Shown piece by piece: positions 19,397-27,522 of a stretch of 64,000 nucleotides of DNA. The translations under genes and the position numbers were made by a program. The DNA comes from Desertivirga brevis (GTDB lineage: Bacteria; Bacteroidota; Bacteroidia; Sphingobacteriales; Sphingobacteriaceae), in the NCBI RefSeq assembly GCF_017355835.1, contig NZ_JAFEWF010000001.1, positions 62,001 through 126,000 of the forward strand, given 5' to 3'. The notes below the pieces were generated by a model. It ran no database searches. It saw nothing but the letters and a program-made list of their open reading frames with translations, and had not been told where the DNA came from. Every line of letters begins with the position of its first letter. Positions within the stretch are counted from its first letter, which is position 1.

Positions 19397-21634
19397 ATGA
19401 AATTGAGTATTTACCAAAGAAGGCTGCTTATATATCTGGTAGCACTAGGCTTCTCCTGCTTTCCTGCATTTGGACAGAAAAAAACGATTAACCAACGGGT
19501 AGATTCCCTTTTAAAATTAATGACCATCGAAGAAAAGGTGGGTCAGTTGAATCAGTACTCTGGCAGGGAGGTAACAGGCCCTGTCACTAGCAGGCAAACT
19601 TACCTATTAAACGATATTAAGGCCGGCAGGGTAGGATCCATGCTCAATGTGCACGGAGTGAAGGATACCCGGGAGATCCAGGCCGTTGCCCTGCAATCGC
19701 GACTAAAGATTCCTTTGCTATTCAGCATGGATGTGATCCACGGCTATAAAACTGTCTTTCCAATTCCTTTGGCTGAGGCAGCGTCATGGGACCTGGAAGC
19801 GATTCGCACTTCGGCCCATATTGCGGCAAAAGAAGCCGCTGCGGTAGGCTTACATTGGACGTTCGCACCGATGGTCGACGTTGGCCGCGATGCAAGGTGG
19901 GGCAGATTGATGGAAGGAGCTGGCGAAGACACCTATCTCGGTAGCCTCATAGCACGTGCCCGTGTGCTTGGCTTCCAGGGTGAAAAACTAGGCGGAACAG
20001 ATGCAGTAATGGCTTGTGCAAAACACTTTGCGGGCTACGGTGCGGCAATTGCCGGTCGCGACTATAATGCTGTTGACATGAGTAATCAATTACTTTGGGA
20101 GGCATATCTTCCGCCTTTTAAAGCAGCAGCAGATGCTGGTGTAGCCACTTTTATGAACTCTTTCAATACATTGAATGGAATTCCGGCAACAGGTAATTCT
20201 TATCTTCAACGTGATATTCTCAAAGGAAAGTGGGGGTATAAGGGTTTTGTAGTGAGCGATTGGGGTTCTATCGGCGAGATGGTACCCTGGGGGTACGCAA
20301 AGGATGAGAAAGATGCTGCCTTTAAAGCCATCATTGCCGGGAGTGATATGGATATGGAAGCAGAGGCCTACAAGAAGAATCTTGCAACTCTTGTGAAAGA
20401 AAAGAAGGTAGATATTAAACTAATTGATGATGCCGTAAGGAGGATCCTTTACAAGAAGTTCGAGCTGGGCCTATTCGATGATCCCTATCGTTTTTCAAAC
20501 GCTGGCAGAGAGCAGAAGGTTTTGAATGACCCCCAACATAAATTGGTTGCAAGGGATGTTGCTCAAAAATCAATTGTGCTCCTGAAGAATGAAAAACAAG
20601 TATTGCCTCTTTCCGGAGCTGTAAAAACAATCGCCCTTATTGGCCCACTCGGAAAATCAAAAAGAGACCTTGAAGGCAGTTGGATCCCTCTTTCAGACAC
20701 CAGTCTGGTAACCTCGGTTTACGAAGGACTTCGGAGTAAGATCAATCCATCCTCACAGATCATCCATGCCAAAGGCTGCGATATTACAGATAATGGCCAA
20801 GCCGGTTTTGCAGAGGCGATAGCGGCCGCAAAGCAAGCTGATGTAGTGGTAATGGCATTAGGAGAAAGCTATGATATGAGTGGAGAAGCAAAATCGCGCA
20901 CTGATATACATCTTCCCGGAAAACAAGAGGAGCTTTTCGAAGCCGTTCAGGCCACGGGTAAACCAGTAGTTGTGGTATTAATGGCGGGCCGACCGTTGAT
21001 CTTTCCAAAGATCACAGAAAAGGCATCGGCCATCGTGTACGCCTGGTGGCTGGGAGCAGAGGCGGGTAACGCTTTGGCTAATGTACTCACAGGAGAATAC
21101 AATCCTGCCGGAAAACTGCCCATTTCCTTTCCCCGTTCGGTGGGACAAATACCAATCAGTTACAGTATGTATAATACTGGGCGGCCGGTAAAAAATCCTA
21201 AAGATATTAAATACAAATCGGCTTATATTGATTCTCCCAATAGTCCTCAGTACGGTTTTGGTTTTGGATTAAGCTATACTACGTTCTCTTATTCCAATCC
21301 AAAGATCAGCAAAACTACTATTAGGTCAACAGAGTCGGCAGAATTAAGCTTTACCATATCCAACACTGGAAATGTAGCTGGAGAAGAGGTGGCGCAACTA
21401 TACATTCAGGACGAAATAGCTTCCGTAGCCCGCCCTCTGAAAGAACTGAAGGATTTCATCAAGGTAGCGTTAAAGCCCGGAGAATCAAAAGAGATCCACT
21501 TTAATATCAACAGAGAAAAGCTGGCCTTTTATAATAGCATTTTACAATGGACTGCCGAACCCGGAAACTTTAAGTTGATGGTTGGTGCCTCTTCTGACGA
21601 TATAAAGTTTATCCAAAAGCTAGAGCTTAAATAG
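19397..21634 (+). CDS. GH3 beta-glucosidase (BglX-like)
   Basis: A periplasmic exo-beta-glycosidase that releases terminal sugars. ATG 19397 directly precedes a signal peptide (MKLSIYQRR to PAFGQ) and lies one base after the previous stop; a TTG further upstream only overlaps the preceding gene. The N-terminal GH3 barrel shows PLLFSMDVIHGYKTVFPIPL, ACAKHFAGYG (Lys209-His210) and GFVVSDWGS with nucleophile Asp288. The alpha/beta sandwich (about 395-610) has GEAKSRTDIHLPGKQEEL, and the C-terminus is fibronectin III-like (GNVAGEEVAQLYI, RPLKELKDF). The length of 745 residues matches BglX. This last gene of the operon probably finishes degradation to monosaccharide. Confidence 0.95.
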   Translation: MKLSIYQRRLLIYLVALGFSCFPAFGQKKTINQRVDSLLKLMTIEEKVGQLNQYSGREVTGPVTSRQTYLLNDIKAGRVGSMLNVHGVKDTREIQAVALQSRLKIPLLFSMDVIHGYKTVFPIPLAEAASWDLEAIRTSAHIAAKEAAAVGLHWTFAPMVDVGRDARWGRLMEGAGEDTYLGSLIARARVLGFQGEKLGGTDAVMACAKHFAGYGAAIAGRDYNAVDMSNQLLWEAYLPPFKAAADAGVATFMNSFNTLNGIPATGNSYLQRDILKGKWGYKGFVVSDWGSIGEMVPWGYAKDEKDAAFKAIIAGSDMDMEAEAYKKNLATLVKEKKVDIKLIDDAVRRILYKKFELGLFDDPYRFSNAGREQKVLNDPQHKLVARDVAQKSIVLLKNEKQVLPLSGAVKTIALIGPLGKSKRDLEGSWIPLSDTSLVTSVYEGLRSKINPSSQIIHAKGCDITDNGQAGFAEAIAAAKQADVVVMALGESYDMSGEAKSRTDIHLPGKQEELFEAVQATGKPVVVVLMAGRPLIFPKITEKASAIVYAWWLGAEAGNALANVLTGEYNPAGKLPISFPRSVGQIPISYSMYNTGRPVKNPKDIKYKSAYIDSPNSPQYGFGFGLSYTTFSYSNPKISKTTIRSTESAELSFTISNTGNVAGEEVAQLYIQDEIASVARPLKELKDFIKVALKPGESKEIHFNINREKLAFYNSILQWTAEPGNFKLMVGASSDDIKFIQKLELK

Positions 21635-21644
21635 CCTCATAAAT

Positions 21645-21690
21645 CATATTTCCAGGGGGTGGAACTAAACCTTCATCCCCTGGAAATATG
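21645..21690. terminator. 14-bp inverted repeat between convergent GH3 and receiver genes
   Basis: A perfect inverted repeat, CATATTTCCAGGGG / CCCCTGGAAATATG (21645-21658 and 21677-21690), has an 18-base loop. It lies just after the GH3 stop and its right arm encodes the last residues of the minus-strand receiver gene (stop at 21665-21667). It has no T-tract on either strand, so it is probably a bidirectional stem-loop at the end of both transcripts. Confidence 0.5.
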
Positions 21691-22063
21691 AAGCTTTAGC
21701 TCCGGAATATTGATTTATCTTATCCAGCAGGAACCAAAGATCAAATGGTTTCTCTATGAACATATCCCAACCATAGTTACCCAATGAATTCAGGACCCTC
21801 GGATAAGCTGAAAGCATAATAACCGGGATTTCACTTGTTAACGGATTTTGTTTTACCTGGTGGCATAACTCCCCCCCGTTTATTGTAGGCAAAATGTAAT
21901 CCACCACTACAAGGCTGGGCTGAAATTCCTGAACATCCGAAATCACGTCCCTGGTGCCCTCTATTGCTTTTACCTCCCAATTATCATCTCTTAACGTTTC
22001 CAGTAAGATCTCACGGAGATCTTTGTCATCCTCAATCAGGAGAAGGCGGTTATTGTTTTTCAT
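21665..22063 (-). CDS. Single-domain response regulator (receiver only)
   Basis: A 132-residue stand-alone REC protein. It has acidic residues in LLLIEDDKD, phospho-acceptor Asp55 in LVVVDYILPTINGG, the switch Ser in PVIMLSA and the conserved Lys in FIEKPFD. There is no output domain, so it must act by protein contact or phosphorelay. ATG 22063 precedes the MKNNNRLLLIEDD start; an upstream extension to 22105 would add 14 residues with no family support. It is divergent from the BLUF gene (221-bp gap) and probably works with the PAS kinase 700 bp away. The final codons lie within an inverted repeat. Confidence 0.9.
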   Translation of the reverse strand: MKNNNRLLLIEDDKDLREILLETLRDDNWEVKAIEGTRDVISDVQEFQPSLVVVDYILPTINGGELCHQVKQNPLTSEIPVIMLSAYPRVLNSLGNYGWDMFIEKPFDLWFLLDKINQYSGAKASYFQGMKV

Positions 22064-22260
22064 ATTGCTAGATTCTATTGCAAAGGTGAACAAATTGAAA
22101 ACCATATTAAAGACGTGAAATACCCGTTTTAAAAGGTGTTTTTACCCGAATTGATAATAGTTTAAATCCTCTGAAATTAGTTGGTTTTTTCAGCGTTAGA
22201 GTTTCTACTTATACGATATGTATAGGACTTCAGTAGAAAGTACCGTAAGTTTTTTTAATA

Positions 22261-22284
22261 CCCCCCCCCACACACACAAAAAAG
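22261..22284 (+). repeat. C-run plus AC dinucleotide tract before the BLUF gene
   Basis: Nine C are followed by an alternating AC run and then a run of A, ending at the BLUF start codon. Such tracts slip during replication and could vary leader length or expression. There is no other sequence like this in the window. Confidence 0.6.
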
Positions 22285-22662
22285 ATGAATTACTATTTTC
22301 TAATCTATTCCAGCATACCAAGCCGTGCCTTGGATGTTAAAGAGACCAATAAACTATTGGACAGCAGTGTAAAAACGAATAAGCGACACAATGTAACAGG
22401 AACTTTGTTGATGTTGGATGAAATGTATGTTCAGCTGATTGAAGGATCTAAAGGCGCGATTGATCAATTATATATGAATATTAGATTGGACAGACGTCAT
22501 ATGTTTGTTCAGAAATTGAAGGATGGCTATGTTGAAGAGCGGTATTTTCAAGATTGGGCAATGGGATATGATCAGCTTGATTTGAACATTGAGCAAGCAA
22601 AGAATACGGTGAATTTGGACGGTGAAAGGAGTCAGCGACTAATGCAGATTCTCCTTGGGTAG
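22285..22662 (+). CDS. BLUF-domain blue-light photoreceptor
   Basis: A short flavin-binding blue-light sensor of 125 residues. The residues that define the BLUF photocycle sit at the same positions as in the cyanobacterial PixD/Slr1694 type: Tyr8 (FLIYSS), Asn32, Gln50 (MYVQLIEG), Trp91 and Met93 (DWAMGY). The family motifs NVTGTL, LIEG and LDRRHM are also present. There is no effector domain; about 30 residues follow the BLUF core as the usual C-terminal cap helices. Light probably changes its contacts with a partner protein. The next gene on the same strand, about 100 bp downstream, is a soluble histidine kinase, and two receiver-only proteins flank the pair. Partnership is inferred from position. 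Confidence 0.93.
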   Translation: MNYYFLIYSSIPSRALDVKETNKLLDSSVKTNKRHNVTGTLLMLDEMYVQLIEGSKGAIDQLYMNIRLDRRHMFVQKLKDGYVEERYFQDWAMGYDQLDLNIEQAKNTVNLDGERSQRLMQILLG

Positions 22663-22766
22663 TAATTCCGTTAGATTAAAATGCCTTGCTCTTGCCCATT
22701 TGTTTTTTTCAAGATTCGCTTACCAAATTCTTTTTCCCTTGTTTAAGGGGTATCTAGTTTCTTAAA

Positions 22767-24230
22767 ATGAACGATAAAACTCACTTTCATTCGCAAACCC
22801 GGTCAAGCCGCGAGCTCGAAAGCTTACTGCATCTGATAGATGCGGTTTCAGGGGTCGGAATTTATGAGGTGGATCTTCATACTAATACAATTTATTTCTC
22901 TGAAGGTATGTATAAGATTTTCGGGGAGGACTATAATTCTTTTGTTCCAAGCCTCGATTGGATAGATGGGCGTTCTAACCCTGATGATGCCATGATAATA
23001 AGGAGGATACTGGAAAGAGCAGCGATTGATAAGGATCCTTATTTTTACACCCGCAGGATAAAGCGAAAAGATGGATCCTGGAGAACCGTTGAATCACACG
23101 GGAAGGTAATCTCCGACAAAGGAGGCAATGCAATTAAATTTTTTGGGGTAGTTAAGGATATTACGGAGAAGGAAAAAGGTATTGATGATACTTTAGAACG
23201 TAAGGAAGCTGAAGCTGCGAATGCAAAGAATCTCGCTATTCTCGAGCAGTCAGAGCAGGTTGCCTCAATTGGTAGCTGGGAATACGACCTGAGCAGTAGA
23301 ACAACCCTATGGTCAAAAGGCATGTATGTTCTTTTTGGGATCACTCCCGGAACCGAGGTTTCACCCCAACTATATCTTGATTTTGTAACAGAAAAGGATA
23401 AGCTCAAAGCCGAGAACCTGATTGACAAAATAACGAACAAATTTGTTCCCATCGATGAGCATATTGTAATTCAAACTGCTGAGCGAAAGAAATGCCTTCA
23501 TATCAAAGCGGTGCCTTACAGCAATGAGTTTGGCGAAAAGATAAAAATGCTAGGAGTTGATATTGACATCTCAGAACGGAAAGAAGCAGAAGCAAAGCTG
23601 CGGCAGGCCGAAGAAGAAAAGCAAAACGCGATCCTAAATGCGGTAATGGAAACCCAGGAAGAGGAAAGGAGGCGTATAGCAGAAACCTTACACAATGAGT
23701 TTGGTCAGCTATTAACGGCAACAAAGTTTCAAATCAGGGGAAAAGCCAGGGAAGCCGAAAAATTACTTGATAGCGCGATTCAGTTAGTTCGTTCTATCTC
23801 CCACGAGCTTATGCCACCAATTTTGCAGGACTATGGCTTGGAGATAGCATTAAAAGACCTTTTTGATTCTAAGTTACCCGAATCGAACATTAAATATTAT
23901 GTGCATATCACCGGTCTCAAGAAGAGAATTAACCAAATGACAGAGATCGCTGTATTCCGGATCATACAGGAGATTGTCAATAATATTGTTAAACACAGCA
24001 AAGCAACGCGGGTTGATGCAATGATAGAACGCCGGCAAGAAGATATATTTTTTAGGATATCAGACAATGGTATTGGAGTAAAGGAAACCGATCTCATCAC
24101 GAAACGGAAAAGCTTTGGTTTAAATTATATATACAACCGCGTTCATCTTTTAAAGGGAGAAATAATTTTCGATTCAAAGCCAGGTAAGGGGTGCAGCCTA
24201 ATTGTAACGATTCCCTATAAAGAGATTTAG
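22767..24230 (+). CDS. Cytoplasmic PAS-PAS sensor histidine kinase (HisKA_3 type)
   Basis: A soluble kinase of 487 residues with no signal peptide or membrane helix. It has PAS/PAC 1 (about 25-135; YFSEGMYKIFGED, RRIKRKDGSWRTVESHG, GVVKDITE), PAS/PAC 2 (about 160-272; GSWEYDLSSRT, GVDIDISERKEAE), a coiled coil, and a HisKA_3-like dimerisation domain with RRRIAETLHNEFGQLL (phospho-acceptor His309). The HATPase_c domain (about 375-487) has IIQEIVNNIVKHS and FRISDNGIGV. NarX-type kinases of this kind usually pair with NarL-type regulators, but here only receiver-only proteins are adjacent. An intracellular signal, possibly relayed by the BLUF protein, is likely. The C-terminus converges with the second receiver gene (14-bp gap). 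Confidence 0.93.
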   Translation: MNDKTHFHSQTRSSRELESLLHLIDAVSGVGIYEVDLHTNTIYFSEGMYKIFGEDYNSFVPSLDWIDGRSNPDDAMIIRRILERAAIDKDPYFYTRRIKRKDGSWRTVESHGKVISDKGGNAIKFFGVVKDITEKEKGIDDTLERKEAEAANAKNLAILEQSEQVASIGSWEYDLSSRTTLWSKGMYVLFGITPGTEVSPQLYLDFVTEKDKLKAENLIDKITNKFVPIDEHIVIQTAERKKCLHIKAVPYSNEFGEKIKMLGVDIDISERKEAEAKLRQAEEEKQNAILNAVMETQEEERRRIAETLHNEFGQLLTATKFQIRGKAREAEKLLDSAIQLVRSISHELMPPILQDYGLEIALKDLFDSKLPESNIKYYVHITGLKKRINQMTEIAVFRIIQEIVNNIVKHSKATRVDAMIERRQEDIFFRISDNGIGVKETDLITKRKSFGLNYIYNRVHLLKGEIIFDSKPGKGCSLIVTIPYKEI

Positions 24231-24244
24231 AAGACCAAACCTTA

Positions 24245-24643
24245 CTATTTTTCGCTGCTGCTACTAGCTACAGCTTTTAGTATTTCTGAAGAAAGCGGCT
24301 TCGAATAAAAACCTTTTACTGCCGAATAGAACTGAGACTTTGCCTTATCATTTGGATCAATAGAAGAAGTAACTATAAAAACTTTAATATCCTTGTTGAT
24401 CAGTGCTCTCAGGTTTTCAAACATCTCAAGAAATTCCCATCCACTTACACCGGGCATATTTAAATCAAGTAAAATAATATCGGGCAGTTGACCAGTAGTA
24501 TAATAAGCATCAACCAGGTCAATTAAAGCGGCCTTAGGATCAATATAACTACGGTAATCCTCCAACACTTTGTGATGTTTTATCAGCGCTTCTGCTAAGT
24601 AGTGATGGGTTGGATCGTCATCAATAAGTATAACCTGGTGCAT
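24245..24643 (-). CDS. Single-domain response regulator (receiver only)
   Basis: A REC-only protein of 132 residues with VILIDDDPTHH, phospho-acceptor Asp60 in IILLDLNMPGVSGWEF, switch Ser-Ser in FIVTSSID and Lys in FYSKPLS. This Rcp1/Cph1-partner-like subtype is often encoded beside bacterial photoreceptor or PAS kinases. ATG 24643 is chosen because it precedes HQVILIDDD; a TTG 7 codons upstream is possible. It converges on the PAS kinase gene. With the other receiver it could act as alternative outputs or as a phosphate sink. Confidence 0.9.
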   Translation of the reverse strand: MHQVILIDDDPTHHYLAEALIKHHKVLEDYRSYIDPKAALIDLVDAYYTTGQLPDIILLDLNMPGVSGWEFLEMFENLRALINKDIKVFIVTSSIDPNDKAKSQFYSAVKGFYSKPLSSEILKAVASSSSEK

Positions 24644-24961
24644 ATTTTCTAAGTGTAAATCCAATTTTATTGTTTAAGCGTCTTTTTAAAGCTTGAAATA
24701 CAATAAACCAGGAGAGGTTTTAATTAATCAGTGGTTCTTGTACGGTATTAATTTCAAAAAGGTTTATAATTCTATTAGATATTACACTCAAATGTTAAGC
24801 TACCCTATGGATAGCTATAGGACAAGGTTAGGTGCTATATATACATGAAGGTATAGCGTAAAAATAAAAATGGCGAGAATAGGGTTCCGCTATAGTTAAC
24901 CAGGAAAGGAAAGAGGTTGCCCGATGCCTATCTGAGCTTAAACTCATTTTTGTAATAGTAC
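24644..24961. other. Intergenic stretch without a recognisable gene
   Basis: About 320 A/T-rich bases between the receiver and GtrA genes. It holds the divergent 5' region of the receiver gene and the 3' side of the GtrA gene. I see no coding-like frame, strong hairpin or repeat. Confidence 0.5.
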
Positions 24962-25378
24962 TTAATCTGCTTTTGTAAATACAAAATACTTCTTGGTGAG
25001 GAAGTTGAATACAGCTGTCAAACCCACAGCAAGAAACTTACTTGCTTTTATGTTTACCATTATTTGTTCTACAAAGAACCATAAAAGAAATTGGTTGAGC
25101 AGGGCACCCATTAGTGTGAAAACTGAAAAAAGAATAAAAGTATAGTTCTGACTATACCGGGATGAAACGAATACATGCTTGCGGGTAAGGTAGTAATTAG
25201 CAATGATGGCAACGCCCATAGCTGGATAGTTTGCTGTGGTATAGGGCACTCCCAGAACATCAACTAATAGGGAGAAAATACAGAATTCAATAAGAAAAGA
25301 GAAAACACCCACTATTAAAAAGCGTGTGATTTCATGTCTTGATAATTCTTTTAGACTTAAAATGCTCGTTTTATTCAT
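24962..25378 (-). CDS. GtrA-like small membrane protein
   Basis: A GtrA/DPMS family protein of 138 residues with four predicted helices (FLIVGVFSFLIEFCIFSLLVD; YPAMGVAIIANYYLTRK; TFILFSVFTLMGALLNQFLLW; a last helix before FNFLTKKYFVF). The RFLIVGVFSF start and NYYLTRKHVF motif are characteristic. Such proteins are thought to help lipid-linked sugars cross the inner membrane. ATG 25378 fits the family start; the reading frame extends 26 codons upstream but only to a TTG. The UbiA-like gene lies upstream on the same strand with an 81-bp gap, and the two probably belong to one pathway. Confidence 0.88.
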   Translation of the reverse strand: MNKTSILSLKELSRHEITRFLIVGVFSFLIEFCIFSLLVDVLGVPYTTANYPAMGVAIIANYYLTRKHVFVSSRYSQNYTFILFSVFTLMGALLNQFLLWFFVEQIMVNIKASKFLAVGLTAVFNFLTKKYFVFTKAD

Positions 25379-25459
25379 AGCACGTTTTGTTCTTTTTTTG
25401 ATATTTATAGAATATAAAGAGTATTCCCGGCATTTGCTCCGGGAATACTTTGGCAAATT

Positions 25460-26485
25460 CTAGTATTGAAAGGATTGCTTCAGGAACCAGTGTAAGGCCG
25501 GCATATCTACGTAGATCAGTAACATCACAAGGATGGTTACAAACGCAACGTACAGCATGAATTTTCTTTCCTTGTGCAGCTTCTCAGGGCCTTGGACCAC
25601 CGAATTACGGTTTAGACCTAATTTAAGGTACCAGGCAAAGAGCAAGGCAATAAATGGAAAGCTTATCAGCAATTCAATACGGTGTTTAATTAGGAATACT
25701 CCCAGGAAGAAGGCAGCGGTAAGTGCATAAAAGAACATCGAAATAAGCAAGCTATTCTCAGTATAATACTTAAACGACTTCCGGTACAAACCTGCCTGTT
25801 CCGGGTCATTGATGAAGCGATACTCAGCGAAACGTTTAGTCGCCATCAAAAATGCTCCTCCCATCCAATAAGCAAGAATAATACTGCTAGGAGGGATAAC
25901 AAGCCATGCCGGATCTGAAAATTGTTGAGGAAGTAAAGTGGCAGGAATAAAAATGAACCAACCAAGGGCTAGTCGTATCGGATTGTTTACCGATTCTGAA
26001 AGTACGTCGAGGTAAACTCTTTCCTTAGTTCTGAAGGGTCTCACGTTATACATAATTCCCATAAACAAAAGGAATGCTTCCAGAAGCAAGAAAGGAATGT
26101 TGATAAAATAAGAAAGTGTTAAACCTGCACCCGCCAGTAAAAGCCATTGTGCCATTACATACACAGGATTAAGTACTGTTTGTACAGCTGTCCTGTTTTT
26201 CTTAATTGGATGATGACGGTCAAATTCTGCGTCGAGATATTCGTTGATCACGTAGTTGGCAGAGGCAATCAAACAAGTACAGGCAATTCCTGTAATTGCT
26301 TTAAGTAGAAATGCCCCATCTATTGGTGTATTGTAAACCATGTAGGCAAACAACATGCCTGGCAGCATGAAGATGTTTTTAAACCAATGATCGGGACGTG
26401 CAATGGTAACGTATTCTTTAAACCCTGCAGGTCGGGTAGGGGATTCAATTCCAGGATGCGGAACAGCTAGAGGAGTTGTTTTCAT
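25460..26485 (-). CDS. UbiA-family prenyltransferase, decaprenyl-phosphate phosphoribosyltransferase-like
   Basis: An integral membrane enzyme of 341 residues with about eight to nine helices. It carries the first Asp-rich motif of UbiA enzymes as N81-x3-D85-x3-D89 (SANYVINEYLDAEFDRHHP) and a second motif region YNVRPFRTKERVYLDVLSES. The PDHWFKNIFMLPG start and the HHPIKKNRT segment match enzymes that move 5-phosphoribose from PRPP to polyprenyl phosphate, the first step to polyprenyl-phospho-arabinose or related pentose donors. A quinone-pathway role is less likely given the GtrA, HAD and GT-C neighbours. The DprE1/DprE2 epimerase genes often seen with it are absent here. Confidence 0.8.
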   Translation of the reverse strand: MKTTPLAVPHPGIESPTRPAGFKEYVTIARPDHWFKNIFMLPGMLFAYMVYNTPIDGAFLLKAITGIACTCLIASANYVINEYLDAEFDRHHPIKKNRTAVQTVLNPVYVMAQWLLLAGAGLTLSYFINIPFLLLEAFLLFMGIMYNVRPFRTKERVYLDVLSESVNNPIRLALGWFIFIPATLLPQQFSDPAWLVIPPSSIILAYWMGGAFLMATKRFAEYRFINDPEQAGLYRKSFKYYTENSLLISMFFYALTAAFFLGVFLIKHRIELLISFPFIALLFAWYLKLGLNRNSVVQGPEKLHKERKFMLYVAFVTILVMLLIYVDMPALHWFLKQSFQY

Positions 26486-26617
26486 TTTTCTTAGTTAGGT
26501 AGTTAATAGTAGATTCTGATTCTTTGGGGTGCGCGCATTTGGTGGCTCCCGGCTTGTAGGTGCTGGTCTGTGTATTTTCATAGGTGGTATTATTATCTTC
26601 GATGTTCGAAGAATGTT

Positions 26618-27319
26618 TTATTGTACTTCTGCGGAAGCGGGAGAAATTTCAGCAATCAGGTTTGTGTAAAAATCAAACGTGTTGAAAGGTTTTTTGTCGA
26701 TAATGAGATAGGGCATTCCGGCGTTCATTGCACACTGGCCATCCAGTTCCTCCCGGTCGCCGATAAAAAGACAGCTGCTTGGCGGCAGTCCAAATTTATT
26801 GGCGATATAGAGCAAGGCCTTAGGATCGGGCTTTAAACGACTTATAAAAGGGTCTGTCGAGCTAATAATGAGATCAGCTTCCAGGTCCATTGCTTTAAGT
26901 TTATCTTCTGCTTTGTAATCAGAGTAAATTGCAACTTTCAAGCCCATTCCTTTCAATATACCGAACAGTTCTTTTATGCCAGGAAAAACACATCCTGGAA
27001 GGTATTGATTGGGTACATTAAACATCCACCGATCTACCAATTGCTTTATTTGCTCTGGCTTAAGATTTACCTTATCCGAACACCAGGTGTATTGCTCATT
27101 CTCCAGGTCTTCACAGGAATATCCAGGCCTTTTCTCCCTTTCAATGCGAAAATGGTATAAAGCCTGAAGTTCTTTGAATCGCCATGGACGCAATGAATAG
27201 TACTTCAATAAAATGAAAAGCATTTTTTTTCTTAATCTCGACTGTTCGTATAGTGTTCCGTCTACATCAAATATTACAGCCTTGATGTCTTCAATGTTGA
27301 GCCGCTTGTTCGCTTCCAT
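26618..27319 (-). CDS. HAD-superfamily phosphatase
   Basis: A 233-residue cytoplasmic HAD hydrolase. Motif I is VIFDVDGTLYEQ (nucleophile Asp18, acid Asp20), motif II is KVAIYSDYK, motif III Lys lies in SRLKPDPKAL, and motif IV is CLFIGDREELDGQCA. A helical cap lies between motifs I and II (about 30-110). It is on the same strand as the UbiA-like gene, 132 bp upstream of it. A phosphatase is needed in the polyprenyl-phospho-pentose route to remove the 5-phosphate from the lipid-linked phosphoribose, so that role is plausible. Generic phosphoglycolate-type activity cannot be excluded. Confidence 0.85.
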   Translation of the reverse strand: MEANKRLNIEDIKAVIFDVDGTLYEQSRLRKKMLFILLKYYSLRPWRFKELQALYHFRIEREKRPGYSCEDLENEQYTWCSDKVNLKPEQIKQLVDRWMFNVPNQYLPGCVFPGIKELFGILKGMGLKVAIYSDYKAEDKLKAMDLEADLIISSTDPFISRLKPDPKALLYIANKFGLPPSSCLFIGDREELDGQCAMNAGMPYLIIDKKPFNTFDFYTNLIAEISPASAEVQ

Positions 27320-27522
27320 TGTAATTAAATATTGAAAATACTACAACTTGTTCCGGTGAGTGTTTTGCTTTTTATTTGTACTATTTAATTATTGCGAAAT
27401 TTATAAAAAATACTCTATAAAAAGGCCTTTTTTTATGAAATTTTATTTTTTAAAGTCTTTACCTTCGTTTTACATCTACTGCCCGTATTTTTTTAGGGCA
27501 AACATTTACCTGTTGAAAACGT

